Origin: a virus
Strand: one strand, 5' to 3'
DNA length: 39,668 nt
Virus record (IMG/VR): IMGVR_UViG_3300034092_000507
Coordinates: 1-39,668 of that record
This document shows positions 30,009-38,634 of this stretch, in pieces. Below the pieces are notes generated by a model. That model was not told where the DNA came from. It worked only from the letters and a program-made list of their open reading frames with translations, and did no database searches. The stretch's first letter is position 1. Each line of letters opens with the position of its first letter. Position numbers and translations under genes: made by a program.

Positions 30009-31124
30009 CTACTGAATAACTACCATGTTACCAAAGTTAGATCTTATTCTGTTTTGTAGATCAAGAATCCGTCGATTAATTTCTGCTTGATATGTAGGAT
30101 CAGTTTGTAATCTTTGTATATTTGCCTGAGCATCTGCTTGAATTTGTTGATAGACAGGGTCTAAAGCAATGCGATATGTTCCAGTATTCTGATCATACGG
30201 TGTTGCTGGAGCAGCAGCCATAGGAGCAGGTGCTGGAGCAGCCGTAGCAGCAGGTGTTGCAGGAGCTGCAGCAGGAGTATTGCGTTTATCAAACGTAGCA
30301 GCACTTGGTTTTTCACCTGAAGGTTTAGCTCCTGGTTTATTTGCTCCGATTTGACTTAGTAGATCGCTCGTTACTACGACACGCTCGACTTGTTTACCTG
30401 TTTTAGAATCTGTGTAGACAATAGTACCGCCACCTTGATTATCAGGAATAACGGTCTTATCAAGCTTACCTGCATCAGCCCTAGCATTAAGCTCACGTAC
30501 TCGTGCTTTTTCAGTATCTGTTTGAGCCAGAGTAAGTTCAATGCTAAGCAGATCTTTTTTACGCTTAGTATCAATATCCACTTGAATCTGACCACGCTGT
30601 TCAGCCAAACGATTAGCAAGTTCGTCATTGCCTGCAGAGCGAGCTTTAGCAATCTGCTCATCAAGAAGTCTAGGATTAGCTTTGTATACCTCAGTTTCCA
30701 AGGCAAGGTTTTTAAGTTCGTCGCCTTTAGCTTTAGTTGCTTCAGCCTGTACTCTACGTAGTTCCTGAGCAGCCATCATCGACTGCTGACCTAACCCAGC
30801 ATCTGCAAAGCGAGTCTGTAGTTCTTTATAGAAAGACAGTGGATCATTAGGATCAGCAGCTTGCATAGCTTGGTTATAGATACCTTGAATACTTGTAAGC
30901 TTTTGCAAGACTGGGTTAGTAACTTCAAAGAAGTTCTGACCAGTTGCTACGTTACCAAGACCACGACCAAATAGATTACCTAACTGAGCTGCTAAGGCTT
31001 GCTGAGGAGGAAGAGCTTGGATACGAGATTGTTCAGCTTGAACAAGTTGTTGACGATATAACTCAGGATCTGCTCCGAGCATCGTCTGAGAATTACCTAA
31101 TAGATAGTTTACATTCTGTCCCAT
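30009..31124 (-). CDS. internal virion protein
   Basis: 371 residues (MGQNVNYLLGNSQTMLGADP). Long helices rich in Gln, Ala and Lys, then a Pro/Ala-rich linker (AAAPATPAATAAPAPAPMAA) and a short end (RRILDLQNRIRSNFGNMVVI). It lies between two other putative internal proteins, as gp14-gp15-gp16 do in T7. Function inferred from this order. Confidence 0.65.
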   Translation of the reverse strand: MGQNVNYLLGNSQTMLGADPELYRQQLVQAEQSRIQALPPQQALAAQLGNLFGRGLGNVATGQNFFEVTNPVLQKLTSIQGIYNQAMQAADPNDPLSFYKELQTRFADAGLGQQSMMAAQELRRVQAEATKAKGDELKNLALETEVYKANPRLLDEQIAKARSAGNDELANRLAEQRGQIQVDIDTKRKKDLLSIELTLAQTDTEKARVRELNARADAGKLDKTVIPDNQGGGTIVYTDSKTGKQVERVVVTSDLLSQIGANKPGAKPSGEKPSAATFDKRNTPAAAPATPAATAAPAPAPMAAAPATPYDQNTGTYRIALDPVYQQIQADAQANIQRLQTDPTYQAEINRRILDLQNRIRSNFGNMVVIQ

Positions 31125-31133
31125 GCTTGTTCC

Positions 31134-32525
31134 TCAATCAAATGTATAAAGACCAGTTGAAGTTCTTCCTGGTATTCCAAAAGCTCTGCCAGCTGCTCCG
31201 AAGTTAAAACCACCTTGGCTTCCACCAAATAACCCCCCAGCACCGCCTAATGCACCTCCAGAGGCTGCCATTGCACCTGCTCCGATTAAGCTACTAAGGA
31301 ACTGAGATTGACGATTGAGTTCGTTCTGTCTACCAGCAAACTCTGTAGCTGCTGCTTGAGACATTCCTTGTCCGTATAGCTGAGCACCAGTAGTTTGACC
31401 AGGAACTTGAGCTTGTCCTAATTGTAATCCTAATTGGTATGGCATTTGACTTAGTTGTTCTACTTGACCAGACAGTCCTAAAGTAGTTTGTAGCGGAGAA
31501 TACGCACCACTAATTAAACCAGTTTGTTGACCGAGTAAACCGCCAGCCTGACCAAAGAGACCAGCCCCTAAGCCAACATCTTGCATATAACGCTGTCTTG
31601 CTAAATCTTCTGCACTTGCCGTAGTACCGTAAGCTTGTTGTTGTAAGCCTAATCCTTGTAGGATATTCTGACGAGCTAACTGTTCTGCCTGTGTCTGAGC
31701 TGTTAGAGCTTGTCCACCAAGTTGCGTACCTAAACCAATATCTTGAGCTAAACGAGCACGAGCTATGTCAGTAGACTGAGCAGCTAATTGAGCGTCTTGC
31801 TGGGCTAATGCATTGTAGTAAGCTTGCATTTCAGGAGACGCAGGAGCACCGCCTGTACCAGTTTGAACTCCTAAGCCACCACGACCAGTAGCAAATAAAC
31901 CTGATTGAATCCTAGAACGCTGAGCTTCTCTAGACGGTTGTAGTAGTGCTTGCTGTTGTTGTAGATATTGCTGAGCAGCAGCCGTAGGATCGTAAGATGT
32001 AGGAGTTACCTGAGCAGATAAATTACGCAATTGCTGAGCATATGCAGAAGCTTCAGGAGACGCTGTAGGTGTTAAACTAGGAGCAAAGCCAGCAGCAGCT
32101 TGACGATATTGTTGAGCTAGGTTTAAAGCCTCTGCTGAAGGAGCACGTTCAGTAGTGGTTGGAAGTAACCCTGCACCCAGACCAAATAATCGTTCTGCCC
32201 CAGCAGCTAGTGGAGCAGCTTGTAATTGTTGTTGTTCTGCTAAGCTTAAAGCTGTTCCAAAACGACCAAACAACCTATTCTGAAGATCTGATAGTTCTGC
32301 AGAAGGTGTATAAGACGCTGCTGAGATATATGGAATTCCAGTAGCAGGGTCGATCTCACGAGTAAACTGAGACGTACCAAACCTGGTAGTCATCCCCACT
32401 GGACGGAACGCTGCAGCAGCAGCCGACTCTCTAGCAGCTTGACGTTGCTGAGCAGCAGCTTCGCCAGCTCCTCCGTCGCCACCTCCACCGAATATGCTTC
32501 CTACTGCACTAACTACACTGCCCAT
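31134..32525 (-). CDS. internal virion protein, Gln/Ala/Gly-rich
   Basis: 463 residues. Gly-rich start (VSAVGSIFGGGGDGGAGEAA), a long Gln/Ala helix region (QQYLQQQQALLQPSREAQRS; QRYMQDVGLGAGLFGQAGGL) and a Gly-rich end (GAGAMAASGGALGGAGGLFG). Such composition is typical of gp14-like proteins that insert in the outer membrane. It overlaps the upstream gene by 13 bases. Confidence 0.65.
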   Translation of the reverse strand: MGSVVSAVGSIFGGGGDGGAGEAAAQQRQAARESAAAAAFRPVGMTTRFGTSQFTREIDPATGIPYISAASYTPSAELSDLQNRLFGRFGTALSLAEQQQLQAAPLAAGAERLFGLGAGLLPTTTERAPSAEALNLAQQYRQAAAGFAPSLTPTASPEASAYAQQLRNLSAQVTPTSYDPTAAAQQYLQQQQALLQPSREAQRSRIQSGLFATGRGGLGVQTGTGGAPASPEMQAYYNALAQQDAQLAAQSTDIARARLAQDIGLGTQLGGQALTAQTQAEQLARQNILQGLGLQQQAYGTTASAEDLARQRYMQDVGLGAGLFGQAGGLLGQQTGLISGAYSPLQTTLGLSGQVEQLSQMPYQLGLQLGQAQVPGQTTGAQLYGQGMSQAAATEFAGRQNELNRQSQFLSSLIGAGAMAASGGALGGAGGLFGGSQGGFNFGAAGRAFGIPGRTSTGLYTFD

Positions 32526-32812
32526 GTTTTGCTCCTAATAAATATAGTGTATTTCTTTCCGTTTGCTTCTATAGGTTTTAAAAGATTCCATCCTGTTACT
32601 TTTCCAAACTTAGCAAGCTTAGTGTTTTCTTCTTCGACTAATGCTAATAAAGGAACATTAGTTAAGTGCTGCAATAAATCTAAATCTTCTATAAACTTCT
32701 TCTTTATTTCCTGCGACCATCTATTAACATCGGTATGAAACCATAAAGCACCCTCGTGTAGTTCTAAATGCATTATGTAGTCGTCTCTTAAGACTACTGG
32801 GACTTTCATCAT
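32513..32812 (-). CDS. hypothetical protein in the tail operon
   Basis: 99 residues (MMKVPVVLRDDYIMHLELHE). The parts FHTDVNRWSQEIKKKFIEDL and NTKLAKFGKVTGWNLLKPIE recall a degenerate acetyltransferase-like fold common at this place in podoviruses; this is a weak resemblance. Overlaps the tail collar gene by 4 bases and the next gene by 13. Confidence 0.6.
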   Translation of the reverse strand: MMKVPVVLRDDYIMHLELHEGALWFHTDVNRWSQEIKKKFIEDLDLLQHLTNVPLLALVEEENTKLAKFGKVTGWNLLKPIEANGKKYTIFIRSKTWAV

Positions 32813-33660
32813 GTCTTCATAATAAATGCCAACGCATAATACGGAGGCAAGTTTGTAAACGAAGCACCGCTACCAGTTGATCCAGAAGTACCAGTAACTG
32901 TTACAGTATGTGTGTGATTAGCAGAAATACCTGAAGTTGTACCGCTGTATGTATGTGTGTGATCTGCATCAGCATTACCTATAGAAATACCAGTAGTGGC
33001 TGCGTTTGTACTTGTAATTGATGTAGATTGAAACGCATCAGTGCGCCCTTGAGCACCTGAGTTAGTTTGTCCTTGTACCGAAGTAATACCATGCGAGTGT
33101 CCAGGATCTGAAACAGCGTGGCTGTGTGTTGCACTTTGTCCTGAAGTTGTTCCACTAAATGTATGAGTATGTCCTGCACTTTCTGTACCAGTTGTTCCTG
33201 AAGCAGATAAACTATGTGTATGTGCAGGAAGTTCATTGGCAGTTAAAGTACTTGTAGCAGAACCACCAGTAGCAGCAACAGCATAGGTTGAACCAGCACC
33301 GATAATAAATCGATTGCGTAAGTCAGGTGTTCCACTACTACCATCGCATAAAACCCAGCCTGAAGGGATTGTAGCTACTGAACCTGACCACATAACAATC
33401 ACACCAGTTAAGGCTGTAGCAATCTGTGTCTGTACAAACGCAGTCGTAGCTAATTGTGTTGTGTTTGTACCTACTGTAGCTGTAGGAGCTGTAGGAGTCC
33501 CAGTTAAAGCAGGACTATTTAAGTCAGCTTTAGAAGAAATAGCAGAAGCTACCGCAGTTAATTCTGTATCAATCTCAGCACCTTTGATAATCTTACCCGA
33601 GTTACCAGAAGGTAGGCTGTCCTTAGCTGTAAAGTTAGTGGCTTTTACATAGTTACTCAT
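32809..33660 (-). CDS. tail collar domain protein
   Basis: 283 residues. Early shaft part TGTPTAPTATVGTNTTQLAT, then the Phage Tail Collar motif VIMWSGSVATIPSGWVLCDG, SGTPDLRNRFIIGAGSTYAV. The end is a set of His-containing repeats (AHTHSLSASGT, GHTHTFSGTTSG, ATHSHAVSDPGHSHGI), like the metal-binding needle of T4 gp12-type fibres, and the final FTNLPPYYALAFIMKT. A short tail fibre or spike is likely. Confidence 0.88.
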   Translation of the reverse strand: MSNYVKATNFTAKDSLPSGNSGKIIKGAEIDTELTAVASAISSKADLNSPALTGTPTAPTATVGTNTTQLATTAFVQTQIATALTGVIVMWSGSVATIPSGWVLCDGSSGTPDLRNRFIIGAGSTYAVAATGGSATSTLTANELPAHTHSLSASGTTGTESAGHTHTFSGTTSGQSATHSHAVSDPGHSHGITSVQGQTNSGAQGRTDAFQSTSITSTNAATTGISIGNADADHTHTYSGTTSGISANHTHTVTVTGTSGSTGSGASFTNLPPYYALAFIMKT

Positions 33661-35282
33661 ACTAATGTTTTCCCTTGTTTAATTCCTACGTCAATCTTTT
33701 GAATAGATAGAGGATTACCATTGATGTCAGCTTCTAAACCTAGCTGCATAACTGTTCCTTGTCCACCCGCATTAACACTAAAACGATCTAAAACAATTCC
33801 TGAGCTATACTCAGCAATGTTATATTCTCCAATACCATATTCATAGACAGTTGCAGTATCTAAATTATATGTAGTTGCTTGATAGCCTTCGCTATAATCA
33901 AAACCCCACTTTACCGCTACTGATTGATTTGTTCCTCCGATAAGAACCCAGCCAATCTTCTTTAATATTTTTAAAGACGTAGCAGCATCAAAATCAAAGT
34001 AATTTGTATAATACTGTAGACGATAAACTGTTCCGTTATCTGAGTGTCCAAAGTATTTACCAATATAACCTGGTTTACCAATCAATAAATTTTTATCTTG
34101 GGTGACTACAAATGCTTTAGGTTCTATGCTATCCCAAATTGTAACTCTCATAGAGTTATCTTGCAACGCAGCTCTAGTATCAAAACAGTACACAAACTTG
34201 CTAGTTGGTAGCGTTAATAAATATATGGCATCACGCTCGTAATAAATACTTTTAATTTTAGTTAAATCTGTTTCAGAAGCTACAGCAGACATTAAATCAT
34301 CACGAACATTCTTAGAGATATCTCTCATTGGTAGTGACTTCTCTTGGATTACTCGCTGTAAACTACGAACTCCTGCGTCTGATAAAAATAAAACATCTGT
34401 GCCTATGCTTTGAACTGAATCACGAGCAATACAACCTACATTAGTAATTACTTCTACTAGTGTTAAAGAAGCAGTATCTAGTGGATTAGCATAGATCGCT
34501 GTATTCCTCCGACCAAAGAATATAATATATCCGTTATGTGCTGCTGCAGCGACTACAGGATCTCCATTGGGGAGAACTTCTTGTAGGTTTAAATATCCAG
34601 CAGATCCGTTCTTAAAGTCTGTACCAGCTAATAAGTCACTGAAGTACACCGTCTGTGTATCTCCAGAGATTCCACCGCACCAAATTCTACCGTAAGCAGA
34701 CAAGACCCAGCTTGGTGCGAATGTAGAAGTGCTGTGATTTGAAGGTAGCTTAGCATCATCTCCTACACGCTGGAATCCAAATGTACCGCTATCGTGAGCA
34801 TCGAAAGCACCGCCAGATATAGGAAGCTCATGCCATACTAACATAGGATGACCAGTTTGTGCTAAGTAGACATGAGGCTGGAAATCACTTACATCGCCAT
34901 ACGACAGAGCAGCACCTTGCCAGTTATTAGCAGTGATAGTATATGTAGCGTTACCACTGTTATCTGCATTACGTACTGTCTTAGTAGTCATCGTAGTAGA
35001 TCCTACGAATAACTTATTATTACCAGCACTTAGTACTTCTGTCCCACCGCCAGTAACTACTTCAAATAAAAACTCTACTGGATTAGCAGCTCCTAGGTCA
35101 GTATTCACTGTAGTATTAAGAGCAGTCCATCCACGTCTCGCTCCAATACGACCATACTTATCAATCACACAGTTCTGAGCTTTTAATGCAAAGCCAGAAG
35201 ACAGAGTAATACTAGACTCTTGTGTGTTTAATCCGTAAAAGCCAGGAGCAGCAATCGATGCTGTCTGTAGTTGACTAGCCAT
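33657..35282 (-). CDS. tail tubular protein B-like (gp12-type nozzle)
   Basis: 541 residues. APGFYGLNTQESSITLSSGF and QNCVIDKYGRIGARRGWTAL near the start, and ADINGNPLSIQKIDVGIKQG at the end, are typical of podovirus nozzle proteins. Beta-rich throughout, probably a beta-propeller. It forms the tail tip below gp11-like protein, whose gene is directly upstream. Confidence 0.8.
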   Translation of the reverse strand: MASQLQTASIAAPGFYGLNTQESSITLSSGFALKAQNCVIDKYGRIGARRGWTALNTTVNTDLGAANPVEFLFEVVTGGGTEVLSAGNNKLFVGSTTMTTKTVRNADNSGNATYTITANNWQGAALSYGDVSDFQPHVYLAQTGHPMLVWHELPISGGAFDAHDSGTFGFQRVGDDAKLPSNHSTSTFAPSWVLSAYGRIWCGGISGDTQTVYFSDLLAGTDFKNGSAGYLNLQEVLPNGDPVVAAAAHNGYIIFFGRRNTAIYANPLDTASLTLVEVITNVGCIARDSVQSIGTDVLFLSDAGVRSLQRVIQEKSLPMRDISKNVRDDLMSAVASETDLTKIKSIYYERDAIYLLTLPTSKFVYCFDTRAALQDNSMRVTIWDSIEPKAFVVTQDKNLLIGKPGYIGKYFGHSDNGTVYRLQYYTNYFDFDAATSLKILKKIGWVLIGGTNQSVAVKWGFDYSEGYQATTYNLDTATVYEYGIGEYNIAEYSSGIVLDRFSVNAGGQGTVMQLGLEADINGNPLSIQKIDVGIKQGKTLV

Positions 35283-35939
35283 TTAAACAGCCAACCATTC
35301 TTGTTCTTCTAAGTAACGACCAGATTCCAAAGCAATAGCATCTGCTAAGCTCTGACGCATTAATTGGTATGTCTCTCCTGCTTGTACTCCACCGTCTTCA
35401 CCACGCTCTGCTTGAGCTCTTGCTAGTGCTCCTAAGATAACTGGTTCATGTGGGACTAATAACACATCAGCGTTCACTGCTAAGGGTTCTTGTGGTTTAA
35501 TAATGTTAAAGCGAATGTTATAAGAACCGTCAGGGATTGGGAATAAGTCTACTTGTGTATCTCCGTTGGAGTTAGTACCGTTAAAGTTGTAATACGCAGG
35601 AGATCCCTTCTGAGGAGTGGTCATTAAGAACTGCTGATCCATCCATTTTGTAGCAGCTAGTTCTACAAAGATATTCGAAGTATCGTTAATCACATCGATA
35701 ACTCTGAATCGCTGACCAGATCCTACTAAGACATAGTTAAATACATCGGCAGTAGTCGTAGCACTTAACGTCTCAGTTAAAGCATTCCAGTTATAAGCAT
35801 CTTCTACGACACGCTTAGAATCATTTACAAACCTAGCAATCAATTTTACATAGGCAGTATCAGAGACTGAGGAAGCCTCTGGTTCACGTAGCCTAATCAG
35901 TACGTCGTTTACGAGTTGGATATAGTTCATCGATGCCAT
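35283..35939 (-). CDS. tail tubular protein A-like (gp11-type adaptor)
   Basis: 218 residues. MNYIQLVNDVLIRLREPEAS, KLIARFVNDSKRVVEDAYNW and PVILGALARAQAERGEDGGV are the conserved parts of this head-tail adaptor family. It joins the portal to the nozzle. One base separates it from the nozzle gene. Late promoter PL3 lies only 9 bases before its start codon. Confidence 0.82.
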   Translation of the reverse strand: MASMNYIQLVNDVLIRLREPEASSVSDTAYVKLIARFVNDSKRVVEDAYNWNALTETLSATTTADVFNYVLVGSGQRFRVIDVINDTSNIFVELAATKWMDQQFLMTTPQKGSPAYYNFNGTNSNGDTQVDLFPIPDGSYNIRFNIIKPQEPLAVNADVLLVPHEPVILGALARAQAERGEDGGVQAGETYQLMRQSLADAIALESGRYLEEQEWLAV

Positions 35940-35947
35940 AGTTATAT

Positions 35948-35976
35948 ATTATACCATAAAATTGGTTAAAAGTCAA
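35948..35976 (-). promoter_or_regulatory. late promoter PL3 for tail and lysis genes
   Basis: On the minus strand: TTGACT (35976-35971), 17-base spacer, TATAAT (35953-35948), preceded by TATGG (extended -10). The block AATTTTATGGTATAATAT is shared with PL2. The start codon of the adaptor gene is so near that transcription starting at +1 (about 35941) would leave almost no leader, so the message may be nearly leaderless, or the promoter may chiefly serve the genes further on. Confidence 0.85.
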
Positions 35977-35980
35977 TACC

Positions 35981-36250
35981 CTACCACTTAACTTTATCTG
36001 CCCAGTACGCAGCAGATAGCTTACCTTTAGCGATATTCGCAGCATGGCGAGCTTTAAAGCTCTTCTGTCTAGCTTTCTCTCCTGGTGTCTTTGGATTTGC
36101 ACCTGCTCCGCTTACACCTTGTTGACCAAAACGAATTAACTTCTCCGTATCCCCAGACTTAGCCAATACAGCATGAGATTTAGTAGGGTGATTAGGAGTA
36201 CGCTTAGGTTTATTGTAACCTGAGAATGTTTCTTTACCCTTCTTAATCAT
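35981..36250 (-). CDS. small basic phage protein
   Basis: 89 residues (MIKKGKETFSGYNKPKRTPN), ending KSFKARHAANIAKGKLSAAY then WADKVKW. KLIRFGQQGVSGAG and the FKARHAANIAKGK block are well known from environmental phage genomes as a conserved small protein of unknown role. Net positive, so DNA- or membrane-binding in the virion is possible. Confidence 0.75.
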   Translation of the reverse strand: MIKKGKETFSGYNKPKRTPNHPTKSHAVLAKSGDTEKLIRFGQQGVSGAGANPKTPGEKARQKSFKARHAANIAKGKLSAAYWADKVKW

Positions 36251-36399
36251 TTCTTCTTAGCAGTTTTAGCTGCTTCCTTAAAATCTTTAGCCGTAGGAGC
36301 GCCTTTAGTACCGGGCTTACGCATCTTCTCGCCAGAACCAGCCTTGATCCTACGACGCTTTGCAGCGATATTGGCATAGAGTCCGGGCTTAGTAGCCAC
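36247..36399 (-). CDS. tiny basic protein, GLYANI family
   Basis: 50 residues from GTG at 36399: VATKPGLYANIAAKRRRIKA, then GSGEKMRKPGTKGAPTAKDF and a Lys-rich end. I know this highly conserved short sequence from many phages near tail genes. Its stop overlaps the next ATG (ATGA), and its start overlaps the end of the upstream gene by 11 bases. Confidence 0.75.
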   Translation of the reverse strand: MATKPGLYANIAAKRRRIKAGSGEKMRKPGTKGAPTAKDFKEAAKTAKKK

Positions 36400-36523
36400 G
36401 CTTTGCTCCCATCTTCTTAGCTGGCTTAGACACTACTTTAGCGCCAGTTTTAGCAGCATACTGCTTAGCTTGTTTCTTACCCTTCATTGTGTAGGGAAAC
36501 TTCTTGTCTTTGACCATTGGCAT
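36389..36523 (-). CDS. tiny basic protein
   Basis: 44 residues: MPMVKDKKFPYTMKGKKQAK, then QYAAKTGAKVVSKPAKKMGA, ending KRGY. About a third is Lys/Arg. One base from the upstream stop. Same kind of small positive virion-region protein as its neighbours. Confidence 0.7.
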   Translation of the reverse strand: MPMVKDKKFPYTMKGKKQAKQYAAKTGAKVVSKPAKKMGAKRGY

Positions 36524-36524
36524 A

Positions 36525-36665
36525 TTACTTTCCTTTCTTCTTGGGTTTAACTTTAGCAGTCTGTAAAGCGATTGCTACGGCTTGCTTCTGAGGACGACCT
36601 TCTTTGACTAGCTTAGAGATGTTCTTGCTAATCGTCTTCTGTGATTTACCTTTAGCGAGTGGCAT
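36525..36665 (-). CDS. tiny basic protein, DUF6496-like
   Basis: 46 residues from ATG at 36665 (MPLAKGKSQKTISKNISKLV, then KEGRPQKQAVAIAL). The KGKSQKTISKNISKLVKEG start and PQKQAVAIAL segment are the conserved core of this phage family. An upstream in-frame ATG at 36734 would overlap the neighbour and adds unrelated residues. Confidence 0.78.
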   Translation of the reverse strand: MPLAKGKSQKTISKNISKLVKEGRPQKQAVAIALQTAKVKPKKKGK

Positions 36666-36673
36666 AATAATCC

Positions 36674-37021
36674 TTATAGGTAGTTCTGTACTGTGCTGCG
36701 TTGCTCTAACTCTACAGTAATAATACAGGTACATGAAGACCCTGTCTCTGACTGTACTCTGATCTCATCACCTTCATCTAGGATTACTTCTGAGCCATCA
36801 AACTTTAAGAAGTTCTTAGCGGTGATAGCATATTCAAACACTACTTCAATCTCAGTGTTAGTGCTGGAGTCGTACCACCAGCAAGTAAACCACTTAGACG
36901 ACGCACTGTGATTAGCAGCAAAGAGTAAACTCCAACGAGCAATGTTCCTTGTTGGCACAGTAAACATAACAGTCTTAGTATTCGCTACTAAGGCTTTTCC
37001 TACTGAGTGTGGTCTACTCAT
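36674..37021 (-). CDS. hypothetical protein, beta-rich
   Basis: 115 residues (MSRPHSVGKALVANTKTVMF), alternating hydrophobic strands (WSLLFAANHSASSKWFTCWW; VILDEGDEIRVQSETGSSCT). Looks like a small structural beta-sandwich, possibly a decoration protein. Overlaps the upstream gene by 4 bases. No family recognised. Confidence 0.62.
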   Translation of the reverse strand: MSRPHSVGKALVANTKTVMFTVPTRNIARWSLLFAANHSASSKWFTCWWYDSSTNTEIEVVFEYAITAKNFLKFDGSEVILDEGDEIRVQSETGSSCTCIITVELEQRSTVQNYL

Positions 37022-37224
37022 TTCTTAAATACCAGTTCAGCCAACCAAGTGATAAAGCCACCAAACACTGAGGCAGCTCCCATGATAGCCCACAGACTAC
37101 CTTTGCTACGCTCTGCCATAGCAACTAACTTCTTGATGTCAGTCTCCATTGTGCTTACTTTGGATTCTAAGTTCTCTACTGCGTGAACTAGTTTACCGTA
37201 TTCGATTGGGTCAATGTCAGCCAT
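37018..37224 (-). CDS. small coiled-coil membrane protein, XhlA-like
   Basis: 68 residues. A coiled coil (LVHAVENLESKVSTMETDIK then KLVAMAERS) followed by one membrane helix (GSLWAIMGAASVFGGFITWL) and a basic end (AELVFKK). This layout is that of XhlA-type haemolysin/holin-helper proteins. It could be a second lysis factor, far from the main holin. Confidence 0.65.
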   Translation of the reverse strand: MADIDPIEYGKLVHAVENLESKVSTMETDIKKLVAMAERSKGSLWAIMGAASVFGGFITWLAELVFKK

Positions 37225-37236
37225 GATATATTATTA

Positions 37237-37406
37237 TTAAGGTAAGGTTGATACAAACTCTTTAGTCTGTTCAGCGGTCATCAGATTACCATCCGCATCT
37301 TCTAGCTGTGCTTCGTCAGCGTTAATCTGTGCTTTGAAGTTTGCGTAGTCGGTGTTGGCAGGGTCGAATGGGATATTCCGTTTGTGCCGTCTAGCGTGAT
37401 AGGCAT
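37237..37406 (-). pseudogene. recombination scar: fibre start fused out of frame to a companion-gene end
   Basis: ATG at 37406 (TAATG overlap with the fibre stop) reads MPITLDGTNG, a typical fibre start like MALILDGSNG of the gene just upstream, then drifts into nonsense and stops at 37302. In another frame, with no start codon, 37237-37368 or so reads NIPFDPANTDYANFKAQINA, DEAQLEDADGNLMTAEQ, clearly related to IPFDPANTDYQQFKKYVLAG of the gene at 38437-38634. The two homologous parts meet at about 37375 with a frame clash. A deletion joining a fibre start to a companion end explains it; a one-base sequencing error is the alternative. Confidence 0.75.
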
Positions 37407-38437
37407 TATTGCGCTCCCTTTAATGCTTCAACTTCTGCTTTAGTTGCGTCTAGTTCTGCTTTGAGTTCTTGGATTGCTTTTACTAATACTGGAATTAAAT
37501 CAGCATTTACAGACTTATAAGGTTCTTCTCCTTCAGGCGCAGGGTCTTTCCAAGTATCAATCATGTCAGGAAATACTTGTTCAAACTCTTGGGCAATCCA
37601 ACCCCTATCACCCTTTTTATCTTTGCCTTTACCGTCTTTCCAATCAAACTTGCGTGGTTTAAGAGCCATTACTTTATCAAGACCAACATCAATATCTTGG
37701 ATATTTTCTTTTAATCGAGCATCAGAAAGGGCTGTAATTGTTGTTGAAGTAGCATAAATAGTTCCAGCTAAACCAACATAAAAACGATATGCAGCAGCAC
37801 CAGTTGAATATAAATGATAGTTAGTATTACTGTTTGTTGAACCTTGTTGAACAATACCTATATAAGGGTCAGTTGCTGATGCAGCATATTTATAGCCAAT
37901 TCCTGTCGTTAAACTTACATCAGTAGTGCCAACCAACAAATTACCACCAGAGGTAATACGCATACGCTCTGTTGGAGTTACATCTGTTCCGTTAGCTGTT
38001 GTTACTGCTGCATCTGCGTAAAAAGTAATTCCACCAGCAACAGTTCCAAGAGATATTGCACTTTTTGCTATTGATGTTCCAACACTACTTGCAAATCCGC
38101 TTGCTGTGGCGGTGTACTTATACCCCATCGCAAGAACAAGAGCCGCACTAGATGATTGCCTAAACATATTTGCATAAGAAACACCAGAACCTTCAGCAAA
38201 AGATATGTTCTTGCTAACAGCAATGTTTATTCCATCTGCTCCTGTGCCAGTTGTGTTTACTAATACATTACCACTAGAGTCGATACGCATCCGTTCTGTA
38301 CCGCCTGTACTGACTGCAATCGTATCTGCTGCTGGAAAGAAAATACCAGTATTAGCGTCAGTTCCTCGGATCGCTGGAGTAGAGGCTGAACCGTCTACAT
38401 CGGATAGACCGTTGCTACCGTCAAGTATCAAAGCCAT
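37406..38437 (-). CDS. tail fibre with S74 intramolecular chaperone domain
   Basis: 343 residues. Start MALILDGSNGLSDVDGSAST. Repeated head-binding shaft units (GTERMRIDSSGNVLVNTTG and PTERMRITSGGNLLVGTTD). The C-terminal 105 residues are the Peptidase_S74 chaperone: ALSDARLKENIQDIDVGLDK with S238, D239 and K243, WIAQEFEQVFPDMI and a final coiled coil. The domain helps the trimer fold and then cuts itself off next to the Ser. Starts by a one-base overlap with the small companion gene. Confidence 0.92.
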   Translation of the reverse strand: MALILDGSNGLSDVDGSASTPAIRGTDANTGIFFPAADTIAVSTGGTERMRIDSSGNVLVNTTGTGADGINIAVSKNISFAEGSGVSYANMFRQSSSAALVLAMGYKYTATASGFASSVGTSIAKSAISLGTVAGGITFYADAAVTTANGTDVTPTERMRITSGGNLLVGTTDVSLTTGIGYKYAASATDPYIGIVQQGSTNSNTNYHLYSTGAAAYRFYVGLAGTIYATSTTITALSDARLKENIQDIDVGLDKVMALKPRKFDWKDGKGKDKKGDRGWIAQEFEQVFPDMIDTWKDPAPEGEEPYKSVNADLIPVLVKAIQELKAELDATKAEVEALKGAQ

Positions 38438-38634
38438 TATTGGAGTTCCTTAATAAATTGTTCTGCTTGTTCTTGTGTCATCACATTCCCATCGGCATCT
38501 TGCAGTTCTGCACCAGCTAAAACATACTTCTTAAACTGCTGATAGTCGGTGTTTGCGGGGTCAAATGGGATAAAAGCGTTATCTAATAAACGCTCAACTG
38601 TTTGTGGGTCTTTAGTTAATTTATACATAATCAT
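38437..38634 (-). CDS. small tail-fibre companion protein
   Basis: 65 residues (MIMYKLTKDPQTVERLLDNA), with AFIPFDPANTDYQQFKKYVL and ELQDADGNVMTQEQAEQF. Starts by ATGA overlap with the fibre upstream. The start could be the second Met (38628). A degraded homologue follows the next fibre (37237-37406). The repeated place after each fibre suggests a shared role with it. Confidence 0.72.
   Translation of the reverse strand: MIMYKLTKDPQTVERLLDNAFIPFDPANTDYQQFKKYVLAGAELQDADGNVMTQEQAEQFIKELQ

Noticed and set aside
37237-37406. Programmed -1 frameshift joining MPITLDGTNG to the IPFDPANTDY frame
   Set aside because: No slippery heptamer of the X XXY YYZ type at the junction and no stem-loop beyond it; a recombination scar explains it better.
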